Assembly (NCBI GenBank): GCA_012512865.1
Contig: JAAZDH010000117.1
Location: forward strand, 1-24,562
Direction: 5' to 3'
From: Clostridiaceae bacterium
GTDB lineage: Bacteria > Bacillota > Clostridia > Acetivibrionales > DUMC01
Length of the DNA stretch: 24,562 nucleotides
Shown: in pieces, positions 8,214 to 15,471 of the stretch
Position numbering within the stretch: position 1 is the first letter of the stretch
Layout: every line of letters starts with the position of its first letter
Notes under the pieces: generated by a model
The model's input: only the letters and a program-made list of their open reading frames with translations
What the model was told of the DNA's origin: nothing
Database searches by the model: none
Position numbers and translations under genes: made by a program

Positions 8214-11042
8214 ATGATAAGAAACAGTATTTATATAAAAGGTGCACGGCAGCACAACTTGAAGAATATTGACGTGGAGATACCAAGGGACAAGCTGACG
8301 GTTATAACGGGATTGAGCGGTTCGGGGAAATCATCCCTGGCCTTTGATACCATATACGCGGAGGGCCAGAGGAGGTACGTTGAATCCCTTTCCGCCTATG
8401 CCAGGCAGTTCCTGGGGCAGATGGACAAGCCCGATGTGGACTACATTGAGGGGCTTTCACCCGCCATATCCATAGATCAGAAGACAACCAGCAGGAATCC
8501 CCGTTCAACGGTGGGGACGGTGACGGAAATATACGATTATCTAAGGCTCCTGTATGCCAGGATAGGCGTTCCCCACTGCTACAACTGCGGCAAGGAAATA
8601 TCGCAGCAGACGGCGGACCAGATGGTTGACAAAGTGATGTCCCTGGAGGAGGAGACACGGATCCAGCTGCTGGCACCCGTCGTAAGGGGAAGAAAAGGAG
8701 AGTACATCAAACTGATTGATGATGTCAGGAAGGCAGGGTTCATAAGAATAAGGATTGACGGTGAAATCCTTGATGTTAATGATTCGATAAAACTTGACAA
8801 GAACAAGAAGCATAACATAGAAATCGTGGTGGACAGGCTGGTAGTAAGGCCTGATATAAGAAAAAGGCTTGCCGATTCGATAGAAACCGTGCTGAGATTA
8901 TCGGGAGGCCTTTTACTTGTAGATATTATTGACGGTGAAGAGATAATATTAAACCAGAAGCTTTCCTGCATTGACTGCGGGATAAGCATGGAAGAACCGG
9001 CTCCAAGGATGTTTTCCTTCAACAACCCCTTTGGGGCATGTCCCGAATGTACCGGGCTGGGAGTCTTGCTAAAGATGGACCCCGAATTGATTATTCCCGA
9101 TAAGTCCAGGTCGCTGAAAGACGGCGCGATAGCAATGAACGGCTGGAACCTGGAAGATGAAGAGGGTTATGGCCGGGCAATATTTGAGGCCCTCGCAAAA
9201 CACTATAATTTCAGCCTTGATACTCCCGCCGAGGAATTACCTCCCCATATACTTGATATAATCCTGTACGGTACGCTGGGCGAGAAAATAAAGGTGGAAT
9301 ATGAGAGCGAGTACGGGAGCAGGAATTACATGATGGCATTTGAAGGGGTGATTAATGCTTCCGAGAGAAGGTACAGCGAGACCCAGTCGGAAGGCATGAA
9401 GCAATATTACGAGAGGTTTATGAGCAACACCCCCTGCCCCAAGTGTAAAGGGGCAAGGTTGAAAAGGGAGAGCCTGGCGGTAACCGTGGGAAACAAGAAT
9501 ATACACGAATTGACATGCATGCCGGTGAACGAAATCAAGGCTTTCTTTGATAACTTGCAGCTTACCGAGCGTCAATACCTTATAGCGCACCAGGTATTGA
9601 AGGAGATTAATGCAAGGCTGGGCTTCCTGGTGGATGTGGGGCTGGATTACCTGACCCTTTCAAGGAAGGCCGACACCTTGTCGGGCGGTGAAGCACAAAG
9701 GATAAGGCTGGCCACCCAGATAGGCTCCGGCTTGATGGGTGTCCTGTATATACTGGATGAGCCTAGCGTGGGCCTCCACCAGAGGGATAACGGGAGACTG
9801 CTGGCCACGCTGAAGAGGCTCAGGGATTTGGGAAATACGCTGGTTGTAGTGGAGCATGATGAAGAAACCATGCAAGCTGCAGACCATATCATCGACCTTG
9901 GACCCGGGGCCGGGGTTCACGGCGGGTACGTGGTTGCGGCGGGAAATATCGAGGACATAAAAAAGTGCGAGGAATCTGTTACCGGGCAATACCTTAGTGG
10001 TAAGAAAAGAATAGAAATGCCGTCCAGGAGACGGGAGCCCGGCAATGGATGGCTGGAAATAATAGGGGCAAGGGAGAACAACCTTAAAAACATAAACATA
10101 AAGATACCCCTGGGTGTTTTTACATGTGTTACCGGCGTTTCAGGATCCGGCAAGAGTTCATTGATAAGCGAGATATTATATAAACGGCTTGCCGTTGAGC
10201 TCAACAGGGCAAGGCTGAAAGCCGGAGACCATGATGTGATACTTGGCCTTGAATATCTCGACAAGGTGATAAACATCGACCAGTCACCCATCGGCAGGAC
10301 TCCAAGGTCAAATCCGGCAACTTATACAGGCGTTTTTGATCATATAAGGGAAGTGTTTGCATCTACCACGGAAGCGAAAATAAGGGGTTACAAGCCCGGA
10401 AGGTTCAGCTTCAACGTAAGGGGCGGCAGGTGCGAAGCATGCAGCGGTGACGGCATCATAAAGATAGAAATGCATTTTCTTCCCGATGTGTATGTCCCGT
10501 GCGAAGTTTGCAAGGGTAAAAGGTATAACAGGGAAACGCTGGAGGTAAGGTACAAGGGAAAGAATATCGCGGATGTGCTTGATATGACCGTGGAAGATGC
10601 ACTGGATTTTTTCGCAAATATACCGAAAACTAAAAAGAAGATGCAAACGCTTTACGATGTCGGGCTGGGCTATATAAAGGCGGGGCAGCCTTCCACCACC
10701 CTTTCCGGGGGGGAGGCCCAGAGAATCAAGCTTGCCACGGAGCTTTCAAAGCGCAGTACCGGAAGGACAATGTATATACTTGACGAACCAACGACGGGCT
10801 TGCATATGGATGACGTACACAAGCTTATTGTTGTGCTGCAGCGCCTTGTAAGCGCTGGTAACACGGTAGTGGTAATCGAGCATAACCTGGATGTTGTGAA
10901 AATAGCCGATTATATAATTGATTTGGGTCCTGAAGGCGGGGACAAGGGAGGATACGTGATTGCAGAGGGGACACCCGAAGAAGTGGCAAAAATAGAAACA
11001 TCGTATACCGGCCAATTCCTTCGCAAGGTCCTTGAAAAATGA
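8214..11042 (+). CDS. uvrA: Excinuclease ABC subunit A
   Basis: UvrA is the dimeric ABC ATPase that finds bulky DNA lesions and hands them to UvrB. From this start it has 942 residues, full length. The first Walker A, GLSGSGKS, is at 33-40. Paired CxxC zinc sites are visible in the N-terminal half, and the main zinc finger (CEAC ... CEVC) in the C-terminal half. There are two ABC signatures, both reading LSGGEAQRI, and two Walker B segments (YILDEPSVGLH and YILDEPTTGLH). ATG 8214 is chosen over the in-frame GTG 8202 because GGAGTG at 8199-8204 is correctly spaced for it. It is co-transcribed with uvrB; no separate promoter was seen in the 37-bp gap. Confidence 0.97.
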   Translation: MIRNSIYIKGARQHNLKNIDVEIPRDKLTVITGLSGSGKSSLAFDTIYAEGQRRYVESLSAYARQFLGQMDKPDVDYIEGLSPAISIDQKTTSRNPRSTVGTVTEIYDYLRLLYARIGVPHCYNCGKEISQQTADQMVDKVMSLEEETRIQLLAPVVRGRKGEYIKLIDDVRKAGFIRIRIDGEILDVNDSIKLDKNKKHNIEIVVDRLVVRPDIRKRLADSIETVLRLSGGLLLVDIIDGEEIILNQKLSCIDCGISMEEPAPRMFSFNNPFGACPECTGLGVLLKMDPELIIPDKSRSLKDGAIAMNGWNLEDEEGYGRAIFEALAKHYNFSLDTPAEELPPHILDIILYGTLGEKIKVEYESEYGSRNYMMAFEGVINASERRYSETQSEGMKQYYERFMSNTPCPKCKGARLKRESLAVTVGNKNIHELTCMPVNEIKAFFDNLQLTERQYLIAHQVLKEINARLGFLVDVGLDYLTLSRKADTLSGGEAQRIRLATQIGSGLMGVLYILDEPSVGLHQRDNGRLLATLKRLRDLGNTLVVVEHDEETMQAADHIIDLGPGAGVHGGYVVAAGNIEDIKKCEESVTGQYLSGKKRIEMPSRRREPGNGWLEIIGARENNLKNINIKIPLGVFTCVTGVSGSGKSSLISEILYKRLAVELNRARLKAGDHDVILGLEYLDKVINIDQSPIGRTPRSNPATYTGVFDHIREVFASTTEAKIRGYKPGRFSFNVRGGRCEACSGDGIIKIEMHFLPDVYVPCEVCKGKRYNRETLEVRYKGKNIADVLDMTVEDALDFFANIPKTKKKMQTLYDVGLGYIKAGQPSTTLSGGEAQRIKLATELSKRSTGRTMYILDEPTTGLHMDDVHKLIVVLQRLVSAGNTVVVIEHNLDVVKIADYIIDLGPEGGDKGGYVIAEGTPEEVAKIETSYTGQFLRKVLEK

Positions 11043-11083
11043 TAAAAGCAAGCATACTTTGAAATTTTTGCATTTTGCTTTAC

Positions 11084-11113
11084 TGGACTTTACCCGGGAT
11101 TATATGATATACT
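11084..11113 (+). promoter_or_regulatory. Promoter of the ClpE-like gene
   Basis: The -35 is TGGACT (11084-11089), the spacer 18 bp, and the -10 TATACT (11108-11113) preceded by TGA (extended -10). It lies 31 bp upstream of the start codon. No CtsR operator (direct heptads of AGGTCAA type) or CIRCE element is seen, although clp genes in Firmicutes are often under CtsR. A weak AT-rich stem (11045-11081) after uvrA precedes it. Confidence 0.55.
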
Positions 11114-11143
11114 AATATGATAGGTATTGAGGAGATGATATAA

Positions 11144-13465
11144 ATGATGTTATGTACTGCTTGTCATAAAAATATAGCTGTTGTTTTTATAACCAAGATA
11201 ATAAACGGAAAACAAACCCAGGGGTTATGCCTTTCATGTGCGAAAAAACAGGGGATTCAACCCATTAACCAGCTTATAGAACAAACAGGAATGACCGATG
11301 AGGATATAGAAAACTTGAATAACCAGGTAAGCGATTTTCTTGAAAATATAGACATGGATAAGTTGTTTGATGAAATCCCGCAAAACAACCCGGGCACGGG
11401 AAACTGGTTCTATAACTTCCTTAACAAGGCTTTTCCAAGGGATGCCGGGCAAGAGGGTGACCTTGCGGATGACAGGAGGAGAAACAAGCCCGAAGACAGG
11501 GAGCCAAAAAATGCGACACGCATAAAGACGCAGGAAAAAAAGAACAACAGGAAAAAGAAATATCTTGACATGTACGGGGTCAACCTGGTTGAAAAAGCCA
11601 GGGAAGGAAATATTGACCGTATTATAGGAAGGGAAAAGGAGATTGAAAGGGTAATACGCATATTAAACAGGAGGACAAAAAACAATCCCGTGCTGATAGG
11701 GGAGCCCGGTGTTGGGAAGACAGCCATAGCAGAAGGCTTAGCATTGAGGATAGCAGAGAAGAAAGTGCCGGCAAAGCTTTTAAATGCCGAAGTATATTTG
11801 CTTGATTTGACATCTATAGTGGCTGGCACCCAGTTCAGGGGACAGTTTGAGGCGAGGATGAAGGGCATAATTGACGAAGCAAAAGCCTTGGGAAATATAA
11901 TCTTTGTAATTGATGAACTGCACAACATCATCGGGGCGGGGGATGCGGAAGGCGCGGTAAATGCCGCAAATATATTAAAGCCTGCCCTTGTCAAGAGGGA
12001 AATACAGGTTGTGGGGGCAACAACGCTGGAAGACTACAGGAAACATATAGAAAAGGATTCGGCCCTGGAAAGGCGGTTCCAGCCTGTAATGGTAAATGAG
12101 CCTTCCATCGAGGAAAGCATCGAAATATTAAAAGGCGTAAAAGATTACTACGAGAAATATCACAACGTAAAAATACCCGATGAAGTTATTGAGGCAGCCG
12201 TGTACATGTCCGAAAGATATATAACGGACAGGTATCTCCCGGACAAGGCAATAGATGTTATTGACGAAGCAGGTTCCAGGGTCAACCTGACCAACAAAAC
12301 CCTGGTTGAACTTGAAATATTGAAAGAAGAGCTTGCCCAGGTACAAGAGGAAAAGGAAAACGCCATATCCGCGGATTCAATAGAGGATTACCAGAAGGCG
12401 GCGGATTTGAAAGTCAAGGAATGCCAGCTTATTGAAAATATCAAGGAAGTTGAGGAAAAGTGCAAGGATATAGAAATTAAAGTTGAAGATGTAGCATATG
12501 TTATTGAAGCATGGACCGGCATCCCTGTACAGAGGATAACGGAAATAGAAACACAGAAACTCTTGAACCTGGAGCAAAGGCTTCATGGAAGGGTTATCGG
12601 GCAAAATGAAGCTGTAAGCAGCCTGGCACGTGCTGTAAGAAGAAATCGCTCCGATTTCAGGAAAAAGAAAAAGCCCGCTTCCTTTATTTTCGTTGGCCCT
12701 ACCGGGGTTGGAAAAACCGAGCTGGTTAAAACCCTGGCCATCGAACTTTTTGAAAGTGAAGAAGCATTAATAAGGCTTGACATGTCTGAATACATGGAAA
12801 AGCATACCGTGTCGAAACTGATAGGGTCGCCTCCGGGATACGTGGGCTATAACGATGGCGGGCGATTGACAGAAAAGGTAAGGAGAAAGCCTTACTCGGT
12901 TATATTGCTGGATGAAATTGAAAAGGCCCACCCTGACGTATTTAATGTATTGCTGCAGATACTGGAGGACGGAAGATTGACAGACAGCCAGGGAAGAACG
13001 GTAAACTTTGAAAATACCGTGATAATAATGACTTCAAATGTAGGAACGAGTTTCAAATCCAGCGGTATTGGCTTTGGCAGGAACCAGTACAAGGACATGG
13101 AGGAAAAGGCAAAGGAAGCGTTAAAAGAAGTATTCAGGCCGGAGTTTTTAAACCGCGTTGACGAAATAATCGTGTTCACAGAGCTTGGCACGGACGAGTT
13201 AAGGCAGATCGTGGATCTCATGCTGAAAGAAGTGAAAAACAGCGTAAAAGAAAAGGGAATGACCATAACTGTTACGGACAAGGCAAAGGAATTCCTGCTT
13301 GAAAAGGGTTATGATGTTAAATTCGGGGCAAGGCCATTGCGGAGGACGATACAAAAATATATAGAAGATGAACTGGCAGAGCTCTATTTGAAGGGCGTAT
13401 TCAAGGAAGGAAGCAATATTATTGTTGACATCGTGGATGGAGAAGTGCATTTTTCGTCAATGTAA
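11144..13465 (+). CDS. ClpE-like ATP-dependent Clp ATPase with zinc finger
   Basis: This is a Hsp100 unfoldase that should feed proteins to ClpP. It has 773 residues. The N-terminus is a four-Cys zinc finger (Cys4, Cys7, Cys29, Cys32) instead of the double Clp_N domain of ClpC/ClpA, as in B. subtilis ClpE. Residues about 80-140 are a charged, probably disordered linker. AAA+ domain 1 has Walker A GEPGVGKT (186-193) and Walker B IIFVIDE (252-258). A UVR-like coiled-coil middle domain is at about 385-440. AAA+ domain 2 has Walker A GPTGVGKT (518-525), Walker B VILLDE (586-591) and an IGF loop (642-644), the ClpP-docking type. GAGGAG (11129-11134) is the ribosome binding site. No McsA/McsB genes are adjacent, unlike clpC operons. 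The exact ClpE orthology is inferred from architecture. Confidence 0.9.
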   Translation: MMLCTACHKNIAVVFITKIINGKQTQGLCLSCAKKQGIQPINQLIEQTGMTDEDIENLNNQVSDFLENIDMDKLFDEIPQNNPGTGNWFYNFLNKAFPRDAGQEGDLADDRRRNKPEDREPKNATRIKTQEKKNNRKKKYLDMYGVNLVEKAREGNIDRIIGREKEIERVIRILNRRTKNNPVLIGEPGVGKTAIAEGLALRIAEKKVPAKLLNAEVYLLDLTSIVAGTQFRGQFEARMKGIIDEAKALGNIIFVIDELHNIIGAGDAEGAVNAANILKPALVKREIQVVGATTLEDYRKHIEKDSALERRFQPVMVNEPSIEESIEILKGVKDYYEKYHNVKIPDEVIEAAVYMSERYITDRYLPDKAIDVIDEAGSRVNLTNKTLVELEILKEELAQVQEEKENAISADSIEDYQKAADLKVKECQLIENIKEVEEKCKDIEIKVEDVAYVIEAWTGIPVQRITEIETQKLLNLEQRLHGRVIGQNEAVSSLARAVRRNRSDFRKKKKPASFIFVGPTGVGKTELVKTLAIELFESEEALIRLDMSEYMEKHTVSKLIGSPPGYVGYNDGGRLTEKVRRKPYSVILLDEIEKAHPDVFNVLLQILEDGRLTDSQGRTVNFENTVIIMTSNVGTSFKSSGIGFGRNQYKDMEEKAKEALKEVFRPEFLNRVDEIIVFTELGTDELRQIVDLMLKEVKNSVKEKGMTITVTDKAKEFLLEKGYDVKFGARPLRRTIQKYIEDELAELYLKGVFKEGSNIIVDIVDGEVHFSSM

Positions 13466-13786
13466 AGCAAAGAGTACGGGGGCGTAACCCCTAATACTGG
13501 CTTCGTAGCAGGGGAAAGCAATTTTTATATTCATGGTATTTTCTGAAGTATTAATAATTTTATATTCAACGCAGACGTCCATAAACATACCCCGCGCGAA
13601 TAATCTTTTTCTAATGTTTTTAAAATATAGATTTTCTTCCAATATATTAATATTTGATTCATGGTAAGGAACTATTACCCCATATTCCTTCGGCGACAAC
13701 TGACTTGGAGCGCCATTCGCATAAACTATTACAGGCATGGATAGAATTATCAACGAAATTACTAAAATGCTTATTTTTTACTTCAT
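13457..13786 (-). pseudogene. Broken gene for a small secreted protein
   Basis: On the minus strand, ATG AAG is followed at once by TAA (13780-13778). After that stop, the same frame encodes a textbook signal peptide (ISILVISLIILSMPVIVYA) and a mature part beginning NGAPSQLSP, running to a stop at 13457. Without the TAA this would be a continuous secreted protein of about 109 residues. The mature segment (VEYKIINTSENTMNIKIAFP) looks like the first beta-sandwich domain of a longer protein, so the 3' part is probably lost too. No Shine-Dalgarno precedes the ATG. The last 9 bp overlap the convergent ClpE-like gene. Family not recognised. An internal TTG (13753) could give a 98-residue product but would cut the signal peptide. 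Confidence 0.6.
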
Positions 13787-14003
13787 AAGAATCATATCTA
13801 TTCTATTCTAATAATATTACATTTATTATAACATAGCTATTGACAGAAGTAAATATTTGTAATAAAAATTAAAATGCTGTAATTTATGTAGTATATTATT
13901 AACCATGGGTTTATAAGTTATTTATAACACAAGTTGACATAATATTGTCTTTATAATATTACTAGACAAATATGAATTTTAATCTTTATAGATAAATATT
14001 AAT
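13787..14003. other. AT-rich DNA with weak promoter-like hexamers
   Basis: No gene seen. TATAAT on the minus strand (13830-13825, with TG one base upstream) could have served the broken secreted-protein gene. On the plus strand, TTGACA (13840-13845) with a 17-bp spacer and TAAAAA (13863-13868) is a possible promoter with nothing obvious to drive. Both are low confidence. Confidence 0.35.
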
Positions 14004-14131
14004 AATGATTTCGATGAATTACGGAAAATGCTAGCAAGACTTCGAGATTACAATGCCCCATTTACCAATAATTTGGGTGAACGTGACCTGCGCCCTTGCA
14101 AGACACGCGAGAAAATCTCCGGCTGTTTCCA
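14004..14131 (+). pseudogene. C-terminal remnant of an IS66-type transposase
   Basis: The frame starting near 14004 reads NNDFDELRKMLARLRDYNAP and then FTNNLGERDLRPCKTREKIS, GCF. This matches the conserved IS66 (TnpC) C-terminal block, in which the pattern PFTNNxxERDLRxxK ... KISGCFR holds the last catalytic glutamate. The match begins without any upstream transposase and ends at GCF (about 14131), after which the sequence no longer fits; a stop comes at 14161-14163. No inverted repeats or tnpA/tnpB genes are seen, so this is a dead fragment marking an old insertion. The family call comes from recognising this motif and was not checked by search. Confidence 0.75.
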
Positions 14132-14584
14132 ACCTCACTCCTCATTTATCATACCCTCTGGACAGTAACCTCCTTTACGTCCCCTTTAAAGTTTTTTCCA
14201 AAAAATCTATTGATTATTTTCATGCGGGTATGATATAATTTTAACATACGTACAAACAACGTCAAATAAACGTATCAAGCCGATTAAGAATTGAAACTGC
14301 AATATCGAAGAAATCAACGGGATTTACTACATCAACAAAATCAACCAACTACATCGAAAAATCTGCTGAATCAACAAAAGAAGCAGCACTGGTAAAACTA
14401 AATATAACGTGGAAAAACTGTACCAGCATAAGAGGCTGCGTTTAAAACCGACTGCTTGGACTGCATTAACTGTGCCGGCAAAATCAAAACCAACATTAAA
14501 GGCAAGATGGCCAGAGAGGTTTAGAGTGTGTTGGCAGGCGTTAATTGGGATGACACGCACGCACACTTTAAAATTTTTTCAGCA
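14132..14584. other. Non-coding stretch between IS66 scrap and hyd control region
   Basis: About 450 bp without a supportable gene. It contains a promoter-like site (14210-14239), an inverted pair ATACGT/ACGTAT just after it, and four ATCAAC words (14313, 14331, 14340, 14370). The short open frames here lack ribosome binding sites and protein-like composition. Confidence 0.5.
14210..14239 (+). promoter_or_regulatory. Orphan sigma-A promoter
   Basis: The -35 is TTGATT (14210-14215), the spacer 18 bp, and the -10 a perfect TATAAT (14234-14239) with TGA before it (extended -10). No gene starts in the next 680 bp until hydC. It may give hydC a long leader, express a small RNA, or be left over from lost DNA. 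Confidence 0.5.
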
Positions 14585-14602
14585 TTGTTAAATATGCAAC
14601 AA
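14585..14602 (+). promoter_or_regulatory. Rex-type operator 1 of the hyd operon
   Basis: TTGTTAAATATGCAACAA matches the clostridial Rex consensus TTGTTAA-N4-TTAACAA at 12 of 14 fixed bases. Rex is a redox repressor that leaves DNA at a high NADH/NAD+ ratio and commonly controls hydrogenase and fermentation genes. A possible promoter overlaps it (TTGTTA 14585-14590, 17 bp, GTTAAT 14608-14613). Confidence 0.65.
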
Positions 14603-14605
14603 ACA

Positions 14606-14623
14606 ATGTTAATTTTTAAACAA
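14606..14623 (+). promoter_or_regulatory. Rex-type operator 2 of the hyd operon
   Basis: ATGTTAATTTTTAAACAA also matches the Rex consensus at 12 of 14 fixed bases. Its centre is 21 bp from that of operator 1, two helical turns, so both dimers could bind the same DNA face. Confidence 0.6.
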
Positions 14624-14671
14624 ATGTGTTGTTTTTAACTTGTGCGGGCAGTTTTTTACTTCCGACCTGAA

Positions 14672-14907
14672 CCGGCAGCTTGCACCGTCAGCTTATATCG
14701 GCATCCTATGGCGGCAGCCTGTACCGGCATCATATGACGAAATTTTTATACTAGCAGCTTATACCAACAGTTTGTACCGGCAACTAGCACCGGCATCTTA
14801 TGGCAGTAGCTTGTACCATCAGTTTATGCCGGCAGCTTTTAGCTTTCAATCTAAACCAACAGCTTAAGTCAGCAGCCTAAACATGCAGCTTATACTATCA
14901 GCCTATA
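14672..14907 (+). repeat. About 18 tandem copies of a degenerate 13-bp repeat
   Basis: The region divides into units with consensus CCGGCAGCTTATA. Examples are 14672-14684 CCGGCAGCTTGCA, 14685-14697 CCGTCAGCTTATA, 14751-14763 CTAGCAGCTTATA, 14829-14841 CCGGCAGCTTTTA, 14882-14894 CATGCAGCTTATA and 14895-14907 CTATCAGCCTATA. Sixteen units are exactly 13 bp; two (14737-14750, 14842-14855) are 14 bp and more diverged. Weaker units may flank it (14644-14658, 14908-14920). The period is not a multiple of three, so it is not protein-coding. The array ends about 17 bp before the hydC ribosome binding site and so lies in the operon leader if transcription starts near the Rex-type sites. Confidence 0.85.
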
Positions 14908-14937
14908 CCACCAAATATTAACAAGAGGAGGGATTAC

Positions 14938-15438
14938 ATGAATAATAACAGTATCACGCTATGCAGGTGCATGGAGGAAACAGAAGAGGAAAAATTCCGG
15001 AGAATAGAAGAAGTTATTGATGAGTACAGGAACGAGGGGGGAAACTTGATACCGATTCTGCACATGGCGCAGGGGATATACGGGTACCTTCCGCTTGAGC
15101 TCCTGCAGTTTATAGCGGATAAACTGGGCAAGCCGCTGTCGGAAGTCTACGGGGTGACGACATTCTATTCGTTCTTTTCTACAAAACCGCGGGGAGAAAA
15201 CACCATAAGGGTATGTCTTGGCACCGCATGTTATGTAAGGGGCGGAAAGAAAATTGTTGAAAAACTCAAGCAGATTTTAGGGGTTGATGTGGGAGAAACA
15301 ACGGAGGACCGGAAATTTACGCTTGAAGTCATGAGGTGTATGGGGGCGTGCGGCCTTGCACCTGCCATGACAATAAACGACAAGGTCTATAAACAGGTAA
15401 ATCCCGACAAGCTTGAGTCCATTATCGAGAAATATTAA
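14938..15438 (+). CDS. hydC: HydC, NuoE-like [2Fe-2S] subunit of NAD(P)-linked hydrogenase
   Basis: This is the small electron-transfer subunit of a trimeric [FeFe]-hydrogenase, homologous to the 24-kDa NuoE subunit of complex I. It has 166 residues: an N-terminal helical bundle and a thioredoxin-like ferredoxin domain with cluster ligands Cys93, Cys98, Cys134 and Cys138 (CLGTAC ... CMGAC pattern). The ribosome binding site GAGGAGGG (14925-14932) is strong and well spaced. It is the first gene of the operon; hydB follows after 33 bp. The leader carries two Rex-type sites and the 13-bp repeat array. By family knowledge it sits next to the HydB flavin site and helps route electrons from NAD(P)H. 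Confidence 0.93.
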   Translation: MNNNSITLCRCMEETEEEKFRRIEEVIDEYRNEGGNLIPILHMAQGIYGYLPLELLQFIADKLGKPLSEVYGVTTFYSFFSTKPRGENTIRVCLGTACYVRGGKKIVEKLKQILGVDVGETTEDRKFTLEVMRCMGACGLAPAMTINDKVYKQVNPDKLESIIEKY

Positions 15439-15471
15439 TAAATGTAAAACGAAATGGAGTGATAGGAGTAT

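Noticed and set aside
13473..13498. Terminator after the ClpE-like gene
   Set aside because: GGGG and CCCC (about 13478-13491) can pair and AGTA/TACT flank them, but there are internal mismatches and no T-run, and the segment codes for the remnant on the other strand.
14053..14238. Plus-strand frame of 61 codons
   Set aside because: It is another frame over the IS66 transposase remnant, which explains the sequence better; no ribosome binding site.
14409..14591. Plus-strand frame of 60 codons
   Set aside because: No ribosome binding site, unusual composition, and it runs into the Rex-type operator region.
14640..14867. Plus-strand open frame of 75 codons in front of hydC
   Set aside because: It is read entirely through the 13-bp repeat array, has no ribosome binding site, and its apparent Ala/Tyr/Pro pattern is a by-product of the repeats.
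14672..14907. CRISPR array
   Set aside because: Units are 13 bp, degenerate and directly adjacent with no unique spacers, and no cas genes are present.
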